A stretch of 44,674 nucleotides of DNA from Bacteroides sp. (GCA_017621035.1 JAGATY010000021.1:1-44674), one strand, 5' to 3'. Positions 1 to 8,721 are shown, numbered from the stretch's first letter. Notes: a model not told the origin generated them from the sequence alone. Program-made: numbers and translations.

Positions 1-1
1 G

Positions 2-244
2 TTCGGACAGATGAAATACAACATGCAGTACAAACGCTTCAGACATATATATAAGGACAAGGTCACGATGGACTTTGTCTTCTTTGCCATAGCCTTCAAT
101 ATAAAGAAAATGTGTGCAAAACTGATGAAGAAGGGTATGAAGCGGACCTTTATACCCCAATCTGGGACTAATAATGTCAAAGTAACGCTGTTTGAGTCCA
201 CTAACGGACATTTTGGGAACGGCAGACTCAAAATCGCGGCATGA
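2..244 (+). CDS. Transposase C-terminal fragment, IS1182-like (partial at window edge)
   Basis: The frame is already open at base 2 and runs to a TGA at 242-244, so the gene starts left of the window. The visible 80 residues contain FGQMKYNMQYKRFRHIYKD followed by VTMDFVFFAIAFNIKKMC. This is the C-terminal end of DDE transposases of the IS1182/IS5-type group common in Bacteroides, where it carries the last part of the catalytic domain. The N-terminal and central catalytic residues are outside the window, so activity cannot be judged. The lemA terminator starts only 20 bp downstream, so the right end of the insertion sequence probably lies between about 245 and 270. I could not identify its terminal inverted repeat. 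Confidence 0.75.
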   Translation, partial: FGQMKYNMQYKRFRHIYKDKVTMDFVFFAIAFNIKKMCAKLMKKGMKRTFIPQSGTNNVKVTLFESTNGHFGNGRLKIAA

Positions 245-263
245 CCATAGAAAGGAAGAACGA

Positions 264-304
264 TGAAATAAAAAGAGGGCGCGCCGATTTTTGACACGCC
301 CTCT
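264..304 (-). terminator. Rho-independent terminator after lemA
   Basis: On the minus strand a 12-bp stem (arms 293-304 and 274-285, two G-U pairs) encloses a 7-nt loop and is followed by a T-rich run (CTTTTTATTT). Read on the plus strand the two wobble pairs become A-C mismatches, so the hairpin is built for minus-strand transcripts. It lies 25 bp past the lemA stop. Confidence 0.85.
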
Positions 305-329
305 GATTGTTCATTGCTGTTTGGATGTG

Positions 330-911
330 TCAGAACTCCACTTTCGGTGCTACATCGGCACCCTCTTGAGCCTCGAAATAGGGACGACGGTCGAATCCGA
401 AGAGGCCTGCAAGCAGGTTCTTGGGGAAGCGTCGGATGCCGGTGTTATAGTTTTTGGCGGCATCGTTGAACTCCTTGCGTGCCACAGTGATGCGGTTTTC
501 GGTACCTTCCAGTTGGGCTTGCAACTCCAGGAACTGCTGGTTTGCCTTCAGGTCGGGATAGTTCTCGGTCAGGGCAAGCAGCTTACCCAGCGCACTGGTC
601 ACGGCTCCTTGTGCTTTCTGATACTCGGCCAGCTTCTCAGGAGTGAGGCCTTCGGCGTTGACTGTCAGCTGCGTAGCTTTGCTTCTGGCGGCAATCACGC
701 CCTCCAGCGTCTCCTTTTCGTGAGCGGCATAGCCCTTCACGGTGCTGACCAGGTTGGGGATGAGGTCGGCACGACGTTGGTATTGTGTCTCCACATTGCT
801 CCACTTGTTGTCCACACCTTCTTCCATGCCTACCAGGCTGTTGTAACCACTGATGCCCCAAATGACGATGATTGCGGCCAGCGCAATCCAGATGATTGTT
901 GATTTCTTCAT
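330..911 (-). CDS. lemA: LemA family protein
   Basis: A 193-residue protein with one N-terminal membrane anchor (about residues 5-22), then a helical LemA domain. It carries the family signatures NSLVGMEEGVDNKWSNVE and YQRRADLIPNLVSTVKGY, followed by KNYNTGIRRFP and an FGF segment. Length is normal for the family. LemA proteins are membrane-anchored helical bundles whose molecular role is not settled. In many bacteria they are encoded beside TPM-domain proteins, and here the TPM gene lies immediately upstream (91 bp gap). The gene is last in a minus-strand run and ends at a strong hairpin terminator. Nothing is odd in the reading frame. Confidence 0.92.
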   Translation of the reverse strand: MKKSTIIWIALAAIIVIWGISGYNSLVGMEEGVDNKWSNVETQYQRRADLIPNLVSTVKGYAAHEKETLEGVIAARSKATQLTVNAEGLTPEKLAEYQKAQGAVTSALGKLLALTENYPDLKANQQFLELQAQLEGTENRITVARKEFNDAAKNYNTGIRRFPKNLLAGLFGFDRRPYFEAQEGADVAPKVEF

Positions 912-1002
912 AACTCTTTATCGTTTTAATAAATAATGCTTGTTCAATAAAATATCACTTTCTGCTCTTATAATAACTGATCACTCATAACTAATCACTC
1001 CC

Positions 1003-1908
1003 TCAGAACCTGCTTCCTGCCCCTCCACCGCCGGACATTCCGCCTCCGAAACTGCCACCGGAAAAGCCTCCGCCGCCACCTGAGAAGCCTCCACCACCGA
1101 ACAGAATGGTGCCTCCGCCACCACGGCCACGGTAATTTTCGTCGTAAGTGTTCTGCCGGCGAACCACTACATGACCACACTGTTGGCAGATGTATGTGAC
1201 ATCTTCAGCCTTGATGCCTCCACGACGGTAGACAAGTTGGCTGCTGATGCGCTGTAACTGATGCTTTCCGCAGCGGGGGCATTTGCTGGCATTGCGTGCT
1301 GCAAGCCAACAAATGAGGCAACCCACCAGGATAAAGCCGACGAAGACAAGCGCAAGAATGAGGGTATCATCCTCCTCCGAAGTGGGCGTGTCGTTCTCCA
1401 TGGTGCTGTCCAGACGACCGACAACCGCTTTCACTCCTGCCCACATACCGGCATCCCAGTTGTTTTCGCGCAGGTACGGAATCATGTCTTGCACCTGAAT
1501 ACGCTTGCAAATGGCATCGGGAAGCACTCCTTCCAGGCCATATCCGGTGACAAATTGGATGCAGCGTTGGTCGGTGACAAGCAAAATGACCAGTCCGTTG
1601 TCCTTCTCTCGCTTGCCTACGCCCCACGCATTGAACAGGGTGTGAGCCATGTCGAAACAGCTTTCTTCGCCAATGCTGTTTACAACGATGGGAACGACTT
1701 CGATGCCTGTAGCTTGTTCCAGCAGGTATAGACGGCGGTCGATGCTGTCTTGTACGACGGGAGAGATGATGTCGTCGGGGTTACAGAGATAGCGTCGGGC
1801 ATCTTGTAAGTGCACCTTCGGAATGTTTTCGTGGGTATAAATCTGCTGTGCTACGACCGGTGAAAGGGCTAAGCAGAGCATCAGGAATAGCGTAATGGTC
1901 TGTTTCAT
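1003..1908 (-). CDS. TPM-domain protein with zinc ribbon and glycine-rich tail
   Basis: About 301 residues if translation starts at the second methionine (MKQTITLFLM), which gives a clean signal peptide; an in-frame ATG at 1938 would add ten hydrophilic residues. Order: signal peptide 1-20; TPM domain about 45-165 (motifs GIEVVPIVVNSIG and AWGVGKREKDNGLVILL); membrane helix 183-204; a four-cysteine ribbon (CPRC at 210-213, CQQC at 241-244); then a Gly-rich tail with an SGGSFGGGMSGGG pattern. TPM proteins (YgcG/Psb32-like) are membrane-linked and have been tied to photosystem II repair in plants and to phosphatase-like activity. The bacterial role next to LemA is unknown. It sits between the hydrolase gene and lemA in one transcriptional direction. 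Confidence 0.88.
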   Translation of the reverse strand: MKQTITLFLMLCLALSPVVAQQIYTHENIPKVHLQDARRYLCNPDDIISPVVQDSIDRRLYLLEQATGIEVVPIVVNSIGEESCFDMAHTLFNAWGVGKREKDNGLVILLVTDQRCIQFVTGYGLEGVLPDAICKRIQVQDMIPYLRENNWDAGMWAGVKAVVGRLDSTMENDTPTSEEDDTLILALVFVGFILVGCLICWLAARNASKCPRCGKHQLQRISSQLVYRRGGIKAEDVTYICQQCGHVVVRRQNTYDENYRGRGGGGTILFGGGGFSGGGGGFSGGSFGGGMSGGGGAGSRF

Positions 1909-1953
1909 TGCATGAAAGATTGGAATTGAGTGTGACAATAGATGCTGATGAAG

Positions 1954-2985
1954 TTATCGGCTTCCGTAGGCTGCGTCTGTTTGGAAATCCAATAAGAAGT
2001 TGGGTTCCTGGGGATAGAAATGCTTGTTGATGAAGCTTTCTACCCGCTCAGTGTACTTCTCAGGGTTAGTTTTGTAGGCTTTGGCATGGCCTGCACCATT
2101 GACGAGGTAACGCTCCGATTCCAGTAAACAGTTCTTCTCCAGCTGGTAAAGCATGCGGGTTGGCACGTAATTGTCGTCGGTGCCATGTATCAGCATCACC
2201 GGTAATATGGTATTACTAATGCCTTCGATGGCAGATGCCTGCTTAAAGTCCCACCCATATTCCCATTTGCAGAGGGCATTGGCGATGTGAAGAAGGGGGA
2301 ATGCCGGCAGTGAAAATTGCTCTTTCAGCTGGTGTGCAAACTCATCCCACACCGTGGTATAGGCACAATCGGCCACAATGGCTTTTACATAAGGCAGCTG
2401 GTAGAAGTCATAACCTATCTCTCCGGCAGCCATCAGTGTGGTGGCACCTCCCATGGATACGCCATGTATTACCATCTTAACCGGCTTGTCGCCTCCAAAC
2501 AACTCTTCTGCCTCTTGTGCCCATTGCAGTACATCGAGGCGGTCTTTCCATCCCATACGTATGGCTTCTCCTTCACTCAGTCCGTGTGCATAGAGGTCGG
2601 GCATCAGCACATTGAAGCCCAAAACTTTATTATAAAGGTGTGCGATGTGCAGCATGCTGACGGCATTGTCGGTATAACCGTGCACCAAAACAGCGGTGTT
2701 GCCGGTAGGAACCTCTGCCGGAATGGTGTATGCGTGGAGGCGAGTACCCTCCTTGTTTTCAATGTAGAGGTCACCCATTCGGCCTGATTGCAGCAATGAG
2801 TCGGTCCACTCCACCAGGAAAGGATAATCTTGAAAAGCTTTCAGAAAGGATTGCTCCACGTTTCGACTCTCTTTCAGTGCTTCCGGTTTGAGGGAGTAGT
2901 CAAGAAGGTATTGTCCTCCAAACAGCAATAAAAAGCAGATGAGGAGGGCAAAAATGGAACTTCGTATAAGAATCTTTTTGCTCAT
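1954..2985 (-). CDS. Alpha/beta hydrolase, membrane-anchored
   Basis: 343 residues. A hydrophobic segment at about 10-30 would anchor it or act as an uncleaved signal. The serine-hydrolase core is complete: oxyanion-hole motif VLVHGYTDN (99-107), nucleophile elbow GVSMG with Ser177, acid Asp270 or 271 in HGTDD, and His300 in NGAGHAKAY. This places it with the BEM46/FrsA-like peptidase S9-type hydrolases. The substrate cannot be read from sequence. It lies 15 bp downstream of aroE on the same strand, so it is probably co-transcribed, but no pathway link with shikimate synthesis is evident. Confidence 0.9.
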   Translation of the reverse strand: MSKKILIRSSIFALLICFLLLFGGQYLLDYSLKPEALKESRNVEQSFLKAFQDYPFLVEWTDSLLQSGRMGDLYIENKEGTRLHAYTIPAEVPTGNTAVLVHGYTDNAVSMLHIAHLYNKVLGFNVLMPDLYAHGLSEGEAIRMGWKDRLDVLQWAQEAEELFGGDKPVKMVIHGVSMGGATTLMAAGEIGYDFYQLPYVKAIVADCAYTTVWDEFAHQLKEQFSLPAFPLLHIANALCKWEYGWDFKQASAIEGISNTILPVMLIHGTDDNYVPTRMLYQLEKNCLLESERYLVNGAGHAKAYKTNPEKYTERVESFINKHFYPQEPNFLLDFQTDAAYGSR

Positions 2986-3000
2986 GGGGTGGATAAAGTG

Positions 3001-3747
3001 TTATCTCTGCCAGATTTCCCAACCGGCGAAAGCCTGAAGAAGCAACATCTCGAGGCCGTTCTTCACGGTGGCACCGTACTTCTTGCCTTGTTTCATGAAG
3101 CAAGTCTCATCGGGATTGTAAAGCAGATCGTACAACAAATGGTCGGAGGTGAGACACTTGTAAGGTATATCGGGACACGCATCAACCTTGGGGTACATGC
3201 CAAGAGGGGTGGTGTTGACAATGACGGTGTGCTCACTGATTACCTCCGGAGTCAACTCTTGGTAGGTGAGAGTGTCCGTATTTCTCTTCTCTCGTGACAC
3301 AAAGCGGACGGTGAGACCAAGTTTCTCCAGCCCTCGGTGTACAGCTTTGGAGGCTCCACCCGTACCTAAAATCAGAGCTTTGGTATGATGAGGCTGCAGT
3401 AAAGGCTCGATGGACTGGGTGAAACCGATGATGTCGGAGTTGTATCCTACCAGTTTGACTTTGCCTTTAGCGTTACGTATGACTTTGACAACGTTGACTG
3501 CACCGATTTTCTCTGCGTCTTTGTCCAGCTCATCAAGGTAAGGAATGACTTGCTGCTTGTAGGGAATGGTGACGTTTAGTCCGCGTAGGGTAGGGTTATC
3601 TTCGATTACTGTCTTGAACTCTTCGATGGAAGGAATCTCAAAGTTAAGGTATTCGGCATCGATTTGTTCGGCCGCAAACTTCTCATTAAAGTATCCCTTG
3701 GAGAAAGAGTGCCCTAAGGGGAATCCAATTAGTCCGTATTTATCCAT
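3001..3747 (-). CDS. aroE: Shikimate dehydrogenase
   Basis: Reduces 3-dehydroshikimate to shikimate with NADPH in aromatic amino-acid synthesis; cytoplasmic. 248 residues, slightly shorter than E. coli AroE (272). Visible landmarks: shikimate-binding SFS at 14-16 in GFPLGHSFSK; catalytic Lys64 in LNVTIPYKQQ; Asp105 in GYNSD; and the nucleotide loop GTGGASKAV at 128-136. The C-terminal part ends in NGLEMLLLQAFAGWEIW, typical of the family. The gene lies between purC upstream and the hydrolase downstream. The 144-bp gap to purC contains a stable hairpin (3796-3850). Confidence 0.95.
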   Translation of the reverse strand: MDKYGLIGFPLGHSFSKGYFNEKFAAEQIDAEYLNFEIPSIEEFKTVIEDNPTLRGLNVTIPYKQQVIPYLDELDKDAEKIGAVNVVKVIRNAKGKVKLVGYNSDIIGFTQSIEPLLQPHHTKALILGTGGASKAVHRGLEKLGLTVRFVSREKRNTDTLTYQELTPEVISEHTVIVNTTPLGMYPKVDACPDIPYKCLTSDHLLYDLLYNPDETCFMKQGKKYGATVKNGLEMLLLQAFAGWEIWQR

Positions 3748-3795
3748 GTGTTGAGGGTTGCAAAATACAAATGTCGAGTGGTTACTGGCGGGCTA

Positions 3796-3850
3796 TGAGT
3801 TACGAATCGTGTGTGACTGCATGATGCAATCGTCGACGGTTTGTAACTCA
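3796..3850. repeat. Inverted repeat (hairpin) between purC and aroE
   Basis: TGAGTTAC at 3796-3803 pairs with GTAACTCA at 3843-3850. The next seven bases on each side also pair (GAATCGT with ACGGTTT, using wobble), and an inner TGCAT/ATGCA hairpin caps the structure. Neither strand has a T-run, so it is not a simple terminator. It may be an mRNA processing or stability element, or a degenerate repeat. Confidence 0.55.
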
Positions 3851-3891
3851 CAGTCTGTCGGTCAAAGGAGTATAATCTCTTAGTCAGAAAG

Positions 3892-4842
3892 TCATTGACA
3901 TGCTTTCAGATAGTCGTTGACGTTCTTTTCAATGCGGGCTGATATGTCTTCAGTTGTTTCACGAACAAACTTCTCTCCGGTAATGTGCTCGTATAACTCG
4001 ATATATCGTTCGCTGATGTTGGTCACAATTTCGTCGGTCATTTCAGGCACTTGTTGTCCCTCTTTGCCTTGGAAACCGTTCTCCATCAGCCACTCACGTA
4101 CAAACTCTTTACTCAATTGTTTCTGAGGTTCGCCCTTGAGGAAGCGTTCTTCGTACCCTTCACTGTAGAAGTAACGACTACTGTCCGGGGTATGAATCTC
4201 ATCCATCAGGTAGATTTGTCCGTTGTGTTTGCCAAACTCATACTTAGTGTCTACCAAGATAAGTCCCCTTTCGGCGGCAATTTCTGTACCACGTTTAAAC
4301 AGTTCGAGGGTATATTTCTCCAACAAAGCGTACTCTTCAGGGGTAGCCAGTCCCTTAGCAAGTATTTCTTCTTTGCTGATATCCTGGTCATGTTCTCCGA
4401 TTTCTGCCTTGGTTGTAGGTGTAATGATTGGTTCCGGGAACTTCTGATTCTCCTTCATTCCTTCGGGAAGATGCACACCACATATCTCACGCACACCGCT
4501 CTTGTAGGCACGCCATGCCGATCCACACAGGTATCCACGTACAATCATCTCTACAGGAAAGCCTTCACACATTACTCCGATGGTCACCATTGGGTCAGGA
4601 GTAGCCAGTTTCCAGTTAGGGCAGATGTCGGTTGTAGCATCCAAAAACTTGGAAGCAATCTGGTTCAGCATCTGACCTTTAAAGGGTATGCCTTTGGGTA
4701 AGATTACGTCGAAGGCTGAGATACGGTCTGTTGCAACCATAATCAGTTTGTCACCCATGTTATACACATCACGAACTTTACCGTGATAAACTCCTACCTG
4801 TCCGGGGAAGTTGTACTCTGTTGCAGTCAATGCTTTGTTCAT
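3892..4842 (-). CDS. purC: Phosphoribosylaminoimidazole-succinocarboxamide synthase (SAICAR synthetase)
   Basis: Joins CAIR with aspartate using ATP to make SAICAR in purine synthesis. 316 residues, in the long single-domain class. Landmarks: [29 protein letters not shown] near the N-terminus; WRAYKSG and [17 protein letters not shown] in the substrate-binding region; [41 protein letters not shown] near the active site. It lies 27 bp downstream of phoH on the same strand, so phoH-purC probably form an operon. The start ATG at 4842 gives the usual N-terminus. Confidence 0.96.
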   Translation of the reverse strand: MNKALTATEYNFPGQVGVYHGKVRDVYNMGDKLIMVATDRISAFDVILPKGIPFKGQMLNQIASKFLDATTDICPNWKLATPDPMVTIGVMCEGFPVEMIVRGYLCGSAWRAYKSGVREICGVHLPEGMKENQKFPEPIITPTTKAEIGEHDQDISKEEILAKGLATPEEYALLEKYTLELFKRGTEIAAERGLILVDTKYEFGKHNGQIYLMDEIHTPDSSRYFYSEGYEERFLKGEPQKQLSKEFVREWLMENGFQGKEGQQVPEMTDEIVTNISERYIELYEHITGEKFVRETTEDISARIEKNVNDYLKACQ

Positions 4843-4869
4843 AAGTTTATGCTTTAGTTTATATTAAAT

Positions 4870-5832
4870 TTACTTGGATGAGCGAAGGAGCTTCTGTTCT
4901 TTCTCGTACTTCTCATAAGCATCCACTATTTGAGTGACAAGCTTATGCCGAACGATGTCCTTCTTGTTCAGTTCAATGAAGCTGATTCCTTTCACTCCTT
5001 TCAGTATCTTCAGAGCCTGAATCAGGCCTGAGGTTTGTGATAAGGGCAAGTCAATCTGCGTCATGTCGCCGGTTACAATCATTTTCGTATTGGTTCCCAT
5101 ACGGGTCAAGAACATCTTGATTTGTGCCGAAGTGGTATTCTGTGCTTCATCCAGAATGACCACAGCGTCGTTCAACGTACGACCACGCATAAAGGCAAGG
5201 GGAGCTATCTGTATGATGTTCAGCTCCATATACTCTTTCAACTTGGCGGCAGGAACCATATCTTGCAGGGCGTCATACAGAGGTTGCAGATATGGATCTA
5301 TCTTCTCCTTCATGTCACCGGGCAGAAAGCCGAGTTTTTCTCCTGCTTCCACTGCCGGACGACTTAGTATGATCTTCTTGATTTCTTTGTTCTTAAGGGC
5401 ACGTACTGCCAGTGCTATGGCTGTATAGGTCTTACCCGAACCGGCCGGACCTATGGCAAAAACCATGTCGTTTCTATGGAAAGCCTCTACTAATTTCTGC
5501 TGATTGTCGCTGCGAGGAATGATGGGTTTGCCGGTTACGCTGAATACGATAACCTCTCCGTTCTTCTCTGCCTGCGGTTTGTTGCCCTTGATGATGTCGA
5601 TGATAACCTCTTCTTTCAGCGAATTGTACTCCACGCAGTACTTCTCAAGTTTGATGATATTCTCTTCAAAGGCGCACATCTCCTCCTCGTCACCCAGCAC
5701 TTTGATGATATTACCGCGCGCCACAATGCGTAACTTGGGGTACAGTGCTTTTATTAACTGCATGTTGGCATTGTTCACGCCATAGAAGATGACGGGATCA
5801 ATGTCTTCCAGAACAATCACTTTCTCTATCAT
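4870..5832 (-). CDS. phoH: PhoH family ATPase
   Basis: 320 residues. An N-terminal KH-like segment (about 1-80) is followed by the PhoH P-loop domain with Walker A GPAGSGKT (128-135), Walker B VVILDEAQN (224-232) and the downstream TGDMTQIDLP motif. PhoH proteins are cytoplasmic RNA-linked ATPases/helicases related to phosphate starvation and ribosome quality control; the exact role here is inferred from family only. The gene precedes purC by 27 bp. Upstream, the 266-bp gap to the DUF3256 gene is mostly a long inverted-repeat element ending about 30 bp before the start codon, which may influence expression. No promoter was recognised in the remaining bases. Confidence 0.92.
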   Translation of the reverse strand: MIEKVIVLEDIDPVIFYGVNNANMQLIKALYPKLRIVARGNIIKVLGDEEEMCAFEENIIKLEKYCVEYNSLKEEVIIDIIKGNKPQAEKNGEVIVFSVTGKPIIPRSDNQQKLVEAFHRNDMVFAIGPAGSGKTYTAIALAVRALKNKEIKKIILSRPAVEAGEKLGFLPGDMKEKIDPYLQPLYDALQDMVPAAKLKEYMELNIIQIAPLAFMRGRTLNDAVVILDEAQNTTSAQIKMFLTRMGTNTKMIVTGDMTQIDLPLSQTSGLIQALKILKGVKGISFIELNKKDIVRHKLVTQIVDAYEKYEKEQKLLRSSK

Positions 5833-5862
5833 TCGCTTCTTATAAAAAGTAGTTTCAGGGTT

Positions 5863-6043
5863 TTAAGAAGTTGCTTTGATTTTATTTAAAAAATGGTCTT
5901 TCTGCTTCTTTGAAGTTTCTTTTCGGTCTCTTTTTCTCCTCTTCTTCGTTACATAGCCCGCTATGCTCCTCAGAAGAGAATAAAAACATCCTCGAAAAGA
6001 TTCCTTAAAAGAATGCAGAAATAAAATCGAAGCTACTTCTAAG
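5863..6043. repeat. Long imperfect inverted repeat (about 180 bp), candidate miniature element
   Basis: Bases 5863-5887 match the reverse complement of 6019-6043 at about 20 of 25 positions (shared core GATTTTATTT). The pairing continues inwards with CTTTTCGG / CGAAAAG and CTCTTCT / AGAAGAG blocks, and the centre is CATAGC-CCGC-TATG. The direct repeat TAAGAAGTTGC occurs at 5864-5874 and 6040-6050, at the two edges. No ORF fits. It could be a non-autonomous miniature transposon or a large RNA hairpin in the phoH leader. Confidence 0.6.
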
Positions 6044-6098
6044 AAGTTGCAAAGTTAGTGAAAGGTTCGGATTGTTATGCGGAAACGGATTGCTTTTT

Positions 6099-6752
6099 TT
6101 ACTCTTTCGGTAGGAACTTTTTCTTCATCCATTGGTAAGTGAGCTGTTGCTTCAGGTAGGGACGAAGTTTGTCTGCCTGACTTTTCTCCATATAATCGGG
6201 GGTAGTGAGGATGAAGTGGAGGCTGTTTTCATGGGCACTCAGTTCCGCTTTCAGCAGGGTGATGTCGGCCTGTCTGCGGCTCTCTTGGTAGGGAGAGGTG
6301 GCTACCGTATCGGACGGGACATGCAGAAAATCCTCTACTGTAGGCAACTCGGAAAGATACTTTTGCGCATTCAGTTCCTGCCAGTCGGTGGAATAGAAGC
6401 GGATGTGACTGTCGCAAGCCGGTGCACAAGCAGTACTTATCACACAAATCACCTGCTTCTTCTTGCTCACCGGAAGTAACTTCATCTGCCATGTACTCTG
6501 AGGGGTAGACTGAAGAAGTATGTAACTCTCTGTCAATACCTTCATCTCCGACTTGCTTCCCAAGCGATTGGTTACTTCTGCCTTCATCTTGTTTTCCAGG
6601 AAATCGATACAATCGGCTCGGCTTACAGCGCTAAGCAGTGATAGTGAGTCGGGCATCTCCAGGAAACAGGTTTTGGCGTCTTGTGCCGAAGAAGTTACTG
6701 CACAACCCGGCAGGAACAGTAACGAAAGTAGCAGTGAAGATATTCTATTCAT
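6099..6752 (-). CDS. DUF3256 family exported protein
   Basis: About 217 residues from MNRISSLLLS (in-frame ATGs at 6770 and 6758 would add a few residues). The N-terminus is a signal sequence. FLPGC resembles a lipobox, although cleavage after SSAQ by signal peptidase I is also possible. The mature part shows the DUF3256 pattern: F.EMPDSL, followed by RADCIDFLENKMKAEV.NRLGSKSEMKVLT. Function is unknown; the family is restricted to Bacteroidetes. The end of the protein is basic (QLTYQWMKKKFLPKE). It lies 72 bp downstream of the EamA gene on the same strand. Confidence 0.8.
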   Translation of the reverse strand: MNRISSLLLSLLFLPGCAVTSSAQDAKTCFLEMPDSLSLLSAVSRADCIDFLENKMKAEVTNRLGSKSEMKVLTESYILLQSTPQSTWQMKLLPVSKKKQVICVISTACAPACDSHIRFYSTDWQELNAQKYLSELPTVEDFLHVPSDTVATSPYQESRRQADITLLKAELSAHENSLHFILTTPDYMEKSQADKLRPYLKQQLTYQWMKKKFLPKE

Positions 6753-6824
6753 AATCATTTCTTTTATCAATATACTGTTGAACAGAGGAGAGGCATTTCT
6801 TGAGCCGGTCTCACACCGCTCTGT

Positions 6825-7724
6825 CTATTTGGTTCCCAAATATAAGAAGAACATTCCAATCAACACTAAAACCAGGTCGATGGCTTTACTTTTTAAATTC
6901 TTTTCACGGAAAAAGAGTGCCCCGCAGGCAAACGATACCACCACACTGCCCCTCCGAATCATGGAAACCACACTGATGAGCGAATCTTCATAACTCAGCG
7001 CGTAGAAGTAAGCAAAGTCTGCAGCACAGAGGAATAGGGATATCAGCACGATGCTCCAGCGCCATCGGAAAGGGGTACTGCCTTTTCGTTGCGGATACCA
7101 AAGCAACAAAAGGATGGGACACATGATGATGAGCTGATACAGATTGTACCACGATTGCACCAGCATTGGGCTGAGCTCTCGCATCAGGTACTTGTCATAC
7201 AGTCCGCTAATGGCTCCCATTACAGCTGCCATCACGAGCAGAACAATCCAACGGTTGTGCCTGAAGTCGATGCCTTCACGTTTGCCGGACCTGCTCAGTA
7301 GAAACAGGGAGACGATTGCCAACGTCACTCCCACCCACTGATAGAGGTTCAGACGCTCACCAAACAGTAACATTGCTCCCAGTAACACCATCACCGGACG
7401 TGTGGCATTGATGGGACCGACCAGAGTAAGTGGCAGATGTTTCATGGCAAAGTACCCCAGAATCCAAGACGAGAGTACGATGAAAGCCTTTAGTACAATC
7501 CATCGGTGCTCCTCCCAACCCGCCACGGGCATCTCAAACAGGGTGCCGGAAAGCACATCGGGAGCAGTTATCGACAGCAGAATGAAGGGTAGAAACACCA
7601 AGCTGCAGAACACCGTATTGAGGAACAGTACCGGCAGTACGGCATTCCCCTTGAGCGACTGCTTCTTGCAGGTGTCGTAGAAACCCAGTAAGGCAGCCGA
7701 AAGAAAAGCAAGTAATAACCACAT
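6825..7724 (-). CDS. EamA/DMT-family membrane transporter
   Basis: 299 residues made almost entirely of hydrophobic helices (about ten predicted by eye) in two similar halves, the layout of the drug/metabolite transporter superfamily. Recognisable features are LPLTLVGPINATRPVMVLLGAMLLFGERLNLYQWVGVTL in the first half and SVVSMIRRGSVVVSFACGALFFREKNL in the second, the usual ends of EamA repeats. The substrate cannot be predicted. It starts 30 bp after truA on the same strand and is probably co-transcribed with it. Confidence 0.88.
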   Translation of the reverse strand: MWLLLAFLSAALLGFYDTCKKQSLKGNAVLPVLFLNTVFCSLVFLPFILLSITAPDVLSGTLFEMPVAGWEEHRWIVLKAFIVLSSWILGYFAMKHLPLTLVGPINATRPVMVLLGAMLLFGERLNLYQWVGVTLAIVSLFLLSRSGKREGIDFRHNRWIVLLVMAAVMGAISGLYDKYLMRELSPMLVQSWYNLYQLIIMCPILLLLWYPQRKGSTPFRWRWSIVLISLFLCAADFAYFYALSYEDSLISVVSMIRRGSVVVSFACGALFFREKNLKSKAIDLVLVLIGMFFLYLGTK

Positions 7725-7754
7725 GAGGCAGAACCGTTATCTGTTTTATACACC

Positions 7755-8513
7755 TTATATATATATGTCCTCCGGATATTCAACCCCCACCAAGAACAAC
7801 GCCTCTCCGGGAACAGAGGTACCTGCACGGCAGCGATCTTTCTGCTCGATGACCTTCCGGAATCCGTCGATGGAGAGCTTTCCGCGACCCACCTCCAGCA
7901 ACGTGCCCACAATGGCGCGTACCATGTTGCGGAGGAAGCGGTCGGCTTCGATGGTGAAGACCCACGTTTCCGCATCCACCTGCGTCCATTGTGCGTGTCT
8001 GATACGGCAGTTGTTGGTTTTTACGTCGGTATGAAGCTTGCTGAAGCTGGTGAAATCGCTGTACTCAAACAACGTCTCTGCTGCACGGTTCATGGCCTCG
8101 AAGTCCGGCTTCTGAAACAGTCGGCAGCGGTATTGCCGGTTGAAAGGCGACTTGGCTGTGGTGACGAAGTACTGATAACGACGTGCCGTGGCGCTGAAAC
8201 GAGCATGCGCATCGGGCCTGACCGGCCGCAAGTAGTAGACCGAAATGTCCGGCGGCAGCAACCTATTCAGCTTGTCTGCCATAAACGTACAGTCCAGCAG
8301 CTCCGTGTGGTCGAAGTGTGCCACCATCATTCGGGCATGCACACCGGCATCGGTACGTCCCGCGCCTACCACCTCAACCTTGCGTCGCAGTAATGTGGAC
8401 AACGCCTGTTGCAGGCACTCTTGCACGCTGATGCCGTTTGGTTGCACCTGCCAGCCGTGGTAAGCCGCGCCGTCATAGGCCATGAAGATAAAATAACGAT
8501 ACGTCGATTCCAT
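7755..8513 (-). CDS. truA: tRNA pseudouridine(38-40) synthase
   Basis: Converts uridines 38-40 of tRNA anticodon arms to pseudouridine. 252 residues from [15 protein letters not shown]. An in-frame ATG at 8543 would add ten residues but lies inside and upstream of the predicted promoter, so 8513 is preferred. Catalytic Asp55 lies in GRTDAGVHA (52-60), and [10 protein letters not shown] precedes it. Later motifs are [17 protein letters not shown] and the [19 protein letters not shown] region near the C-terminus. A Bacteroidetes promoter ends 20 bp upstream, so truA heads the truA-EamA transcription unit. Confidence 0.96.
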   Translation of the reverse strand: MESTYRYFIFMAYDGAAYHGWQVQPNGISVQECLQQALSTLLRRKVEVVGAGRTDAGVHARMMVAHFDHTELLDCTFMADKLNRLLPPDISVYYLRPVRPDAHARFSATARRYQYFVTTAKSPFNRQYRCRLFQKPDFEAMNRAAETLFEYSDFTSFSKLHTDVKTNNCRIRHAQWTQVDAETWVFTIEADRFLRNMVRAIVGTLLEVGRGKLSIDGFRKVIEQKDRCRAGTSVPGEALFLVGVEYPEDIYI

Positions 8514-8532
8514 CACAAAACTAATTTTCGTG

Positions 8533-8563
8533 CAAAGGTACAAAAAGTTGGGTTACCTCCAAT
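8533..8563 (-). promoter_or_regulatory. Promoter of truA
   Basis: On the minus strand TACCTTTG (8533-8540) matches the Bacteroidetes -7 box TAnnTTTG. ATTG (8560-8563) lies 19 bp upstream, where TTTG is expected. The predicted start is about 10-15 nt before the truA ATG. Confidence 0.75.
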
Positions 8564-8676
8564 CTTCCGCTTCTCCGTCTGCCCATTCTAGCTTCTTTGT
8601 TTTCTCATCTCTGCTTCTTTGCCTACTCATCCTACATCAAATTACCTTTCATGAAAACAAGTAAGCCTTTTAATTG

Positions 8677-8721
8677 AAAGAAGAAAGCCTTTCTTTTAGT
8701 ATAAGAAAGCCTTTCTTCTTT
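8677..8721. repeat. Nested palindromic hairpin (AAGAAAG / CTTTCTT)
   Basis: AAAGAAGAAAG (8677-8687) and CTTTCTTCTTT (8711-8721) are perfect complements. Inside them CTTTCTT (8689-8695) pairs with AAGAAAG (8703-8709), with one C-C mismatch between the two stems and a 7-nt loop. On the plus strand the stem runs straight into CTTTTTAT, like a terminator, but no plus-strand gene ends here. Confidence 0.65.

Noticed and set aside
291-902. A 203-codon plus-strand frame opposite lemA
   Set aside because: Antisense shadow of lemA; it begins in the terminator hairpin and has no family signature.
4051-4701. A 216-codon plus-strand frame opposite purC
   Set aside because: Antisense shadow of a clear, full-length purC.
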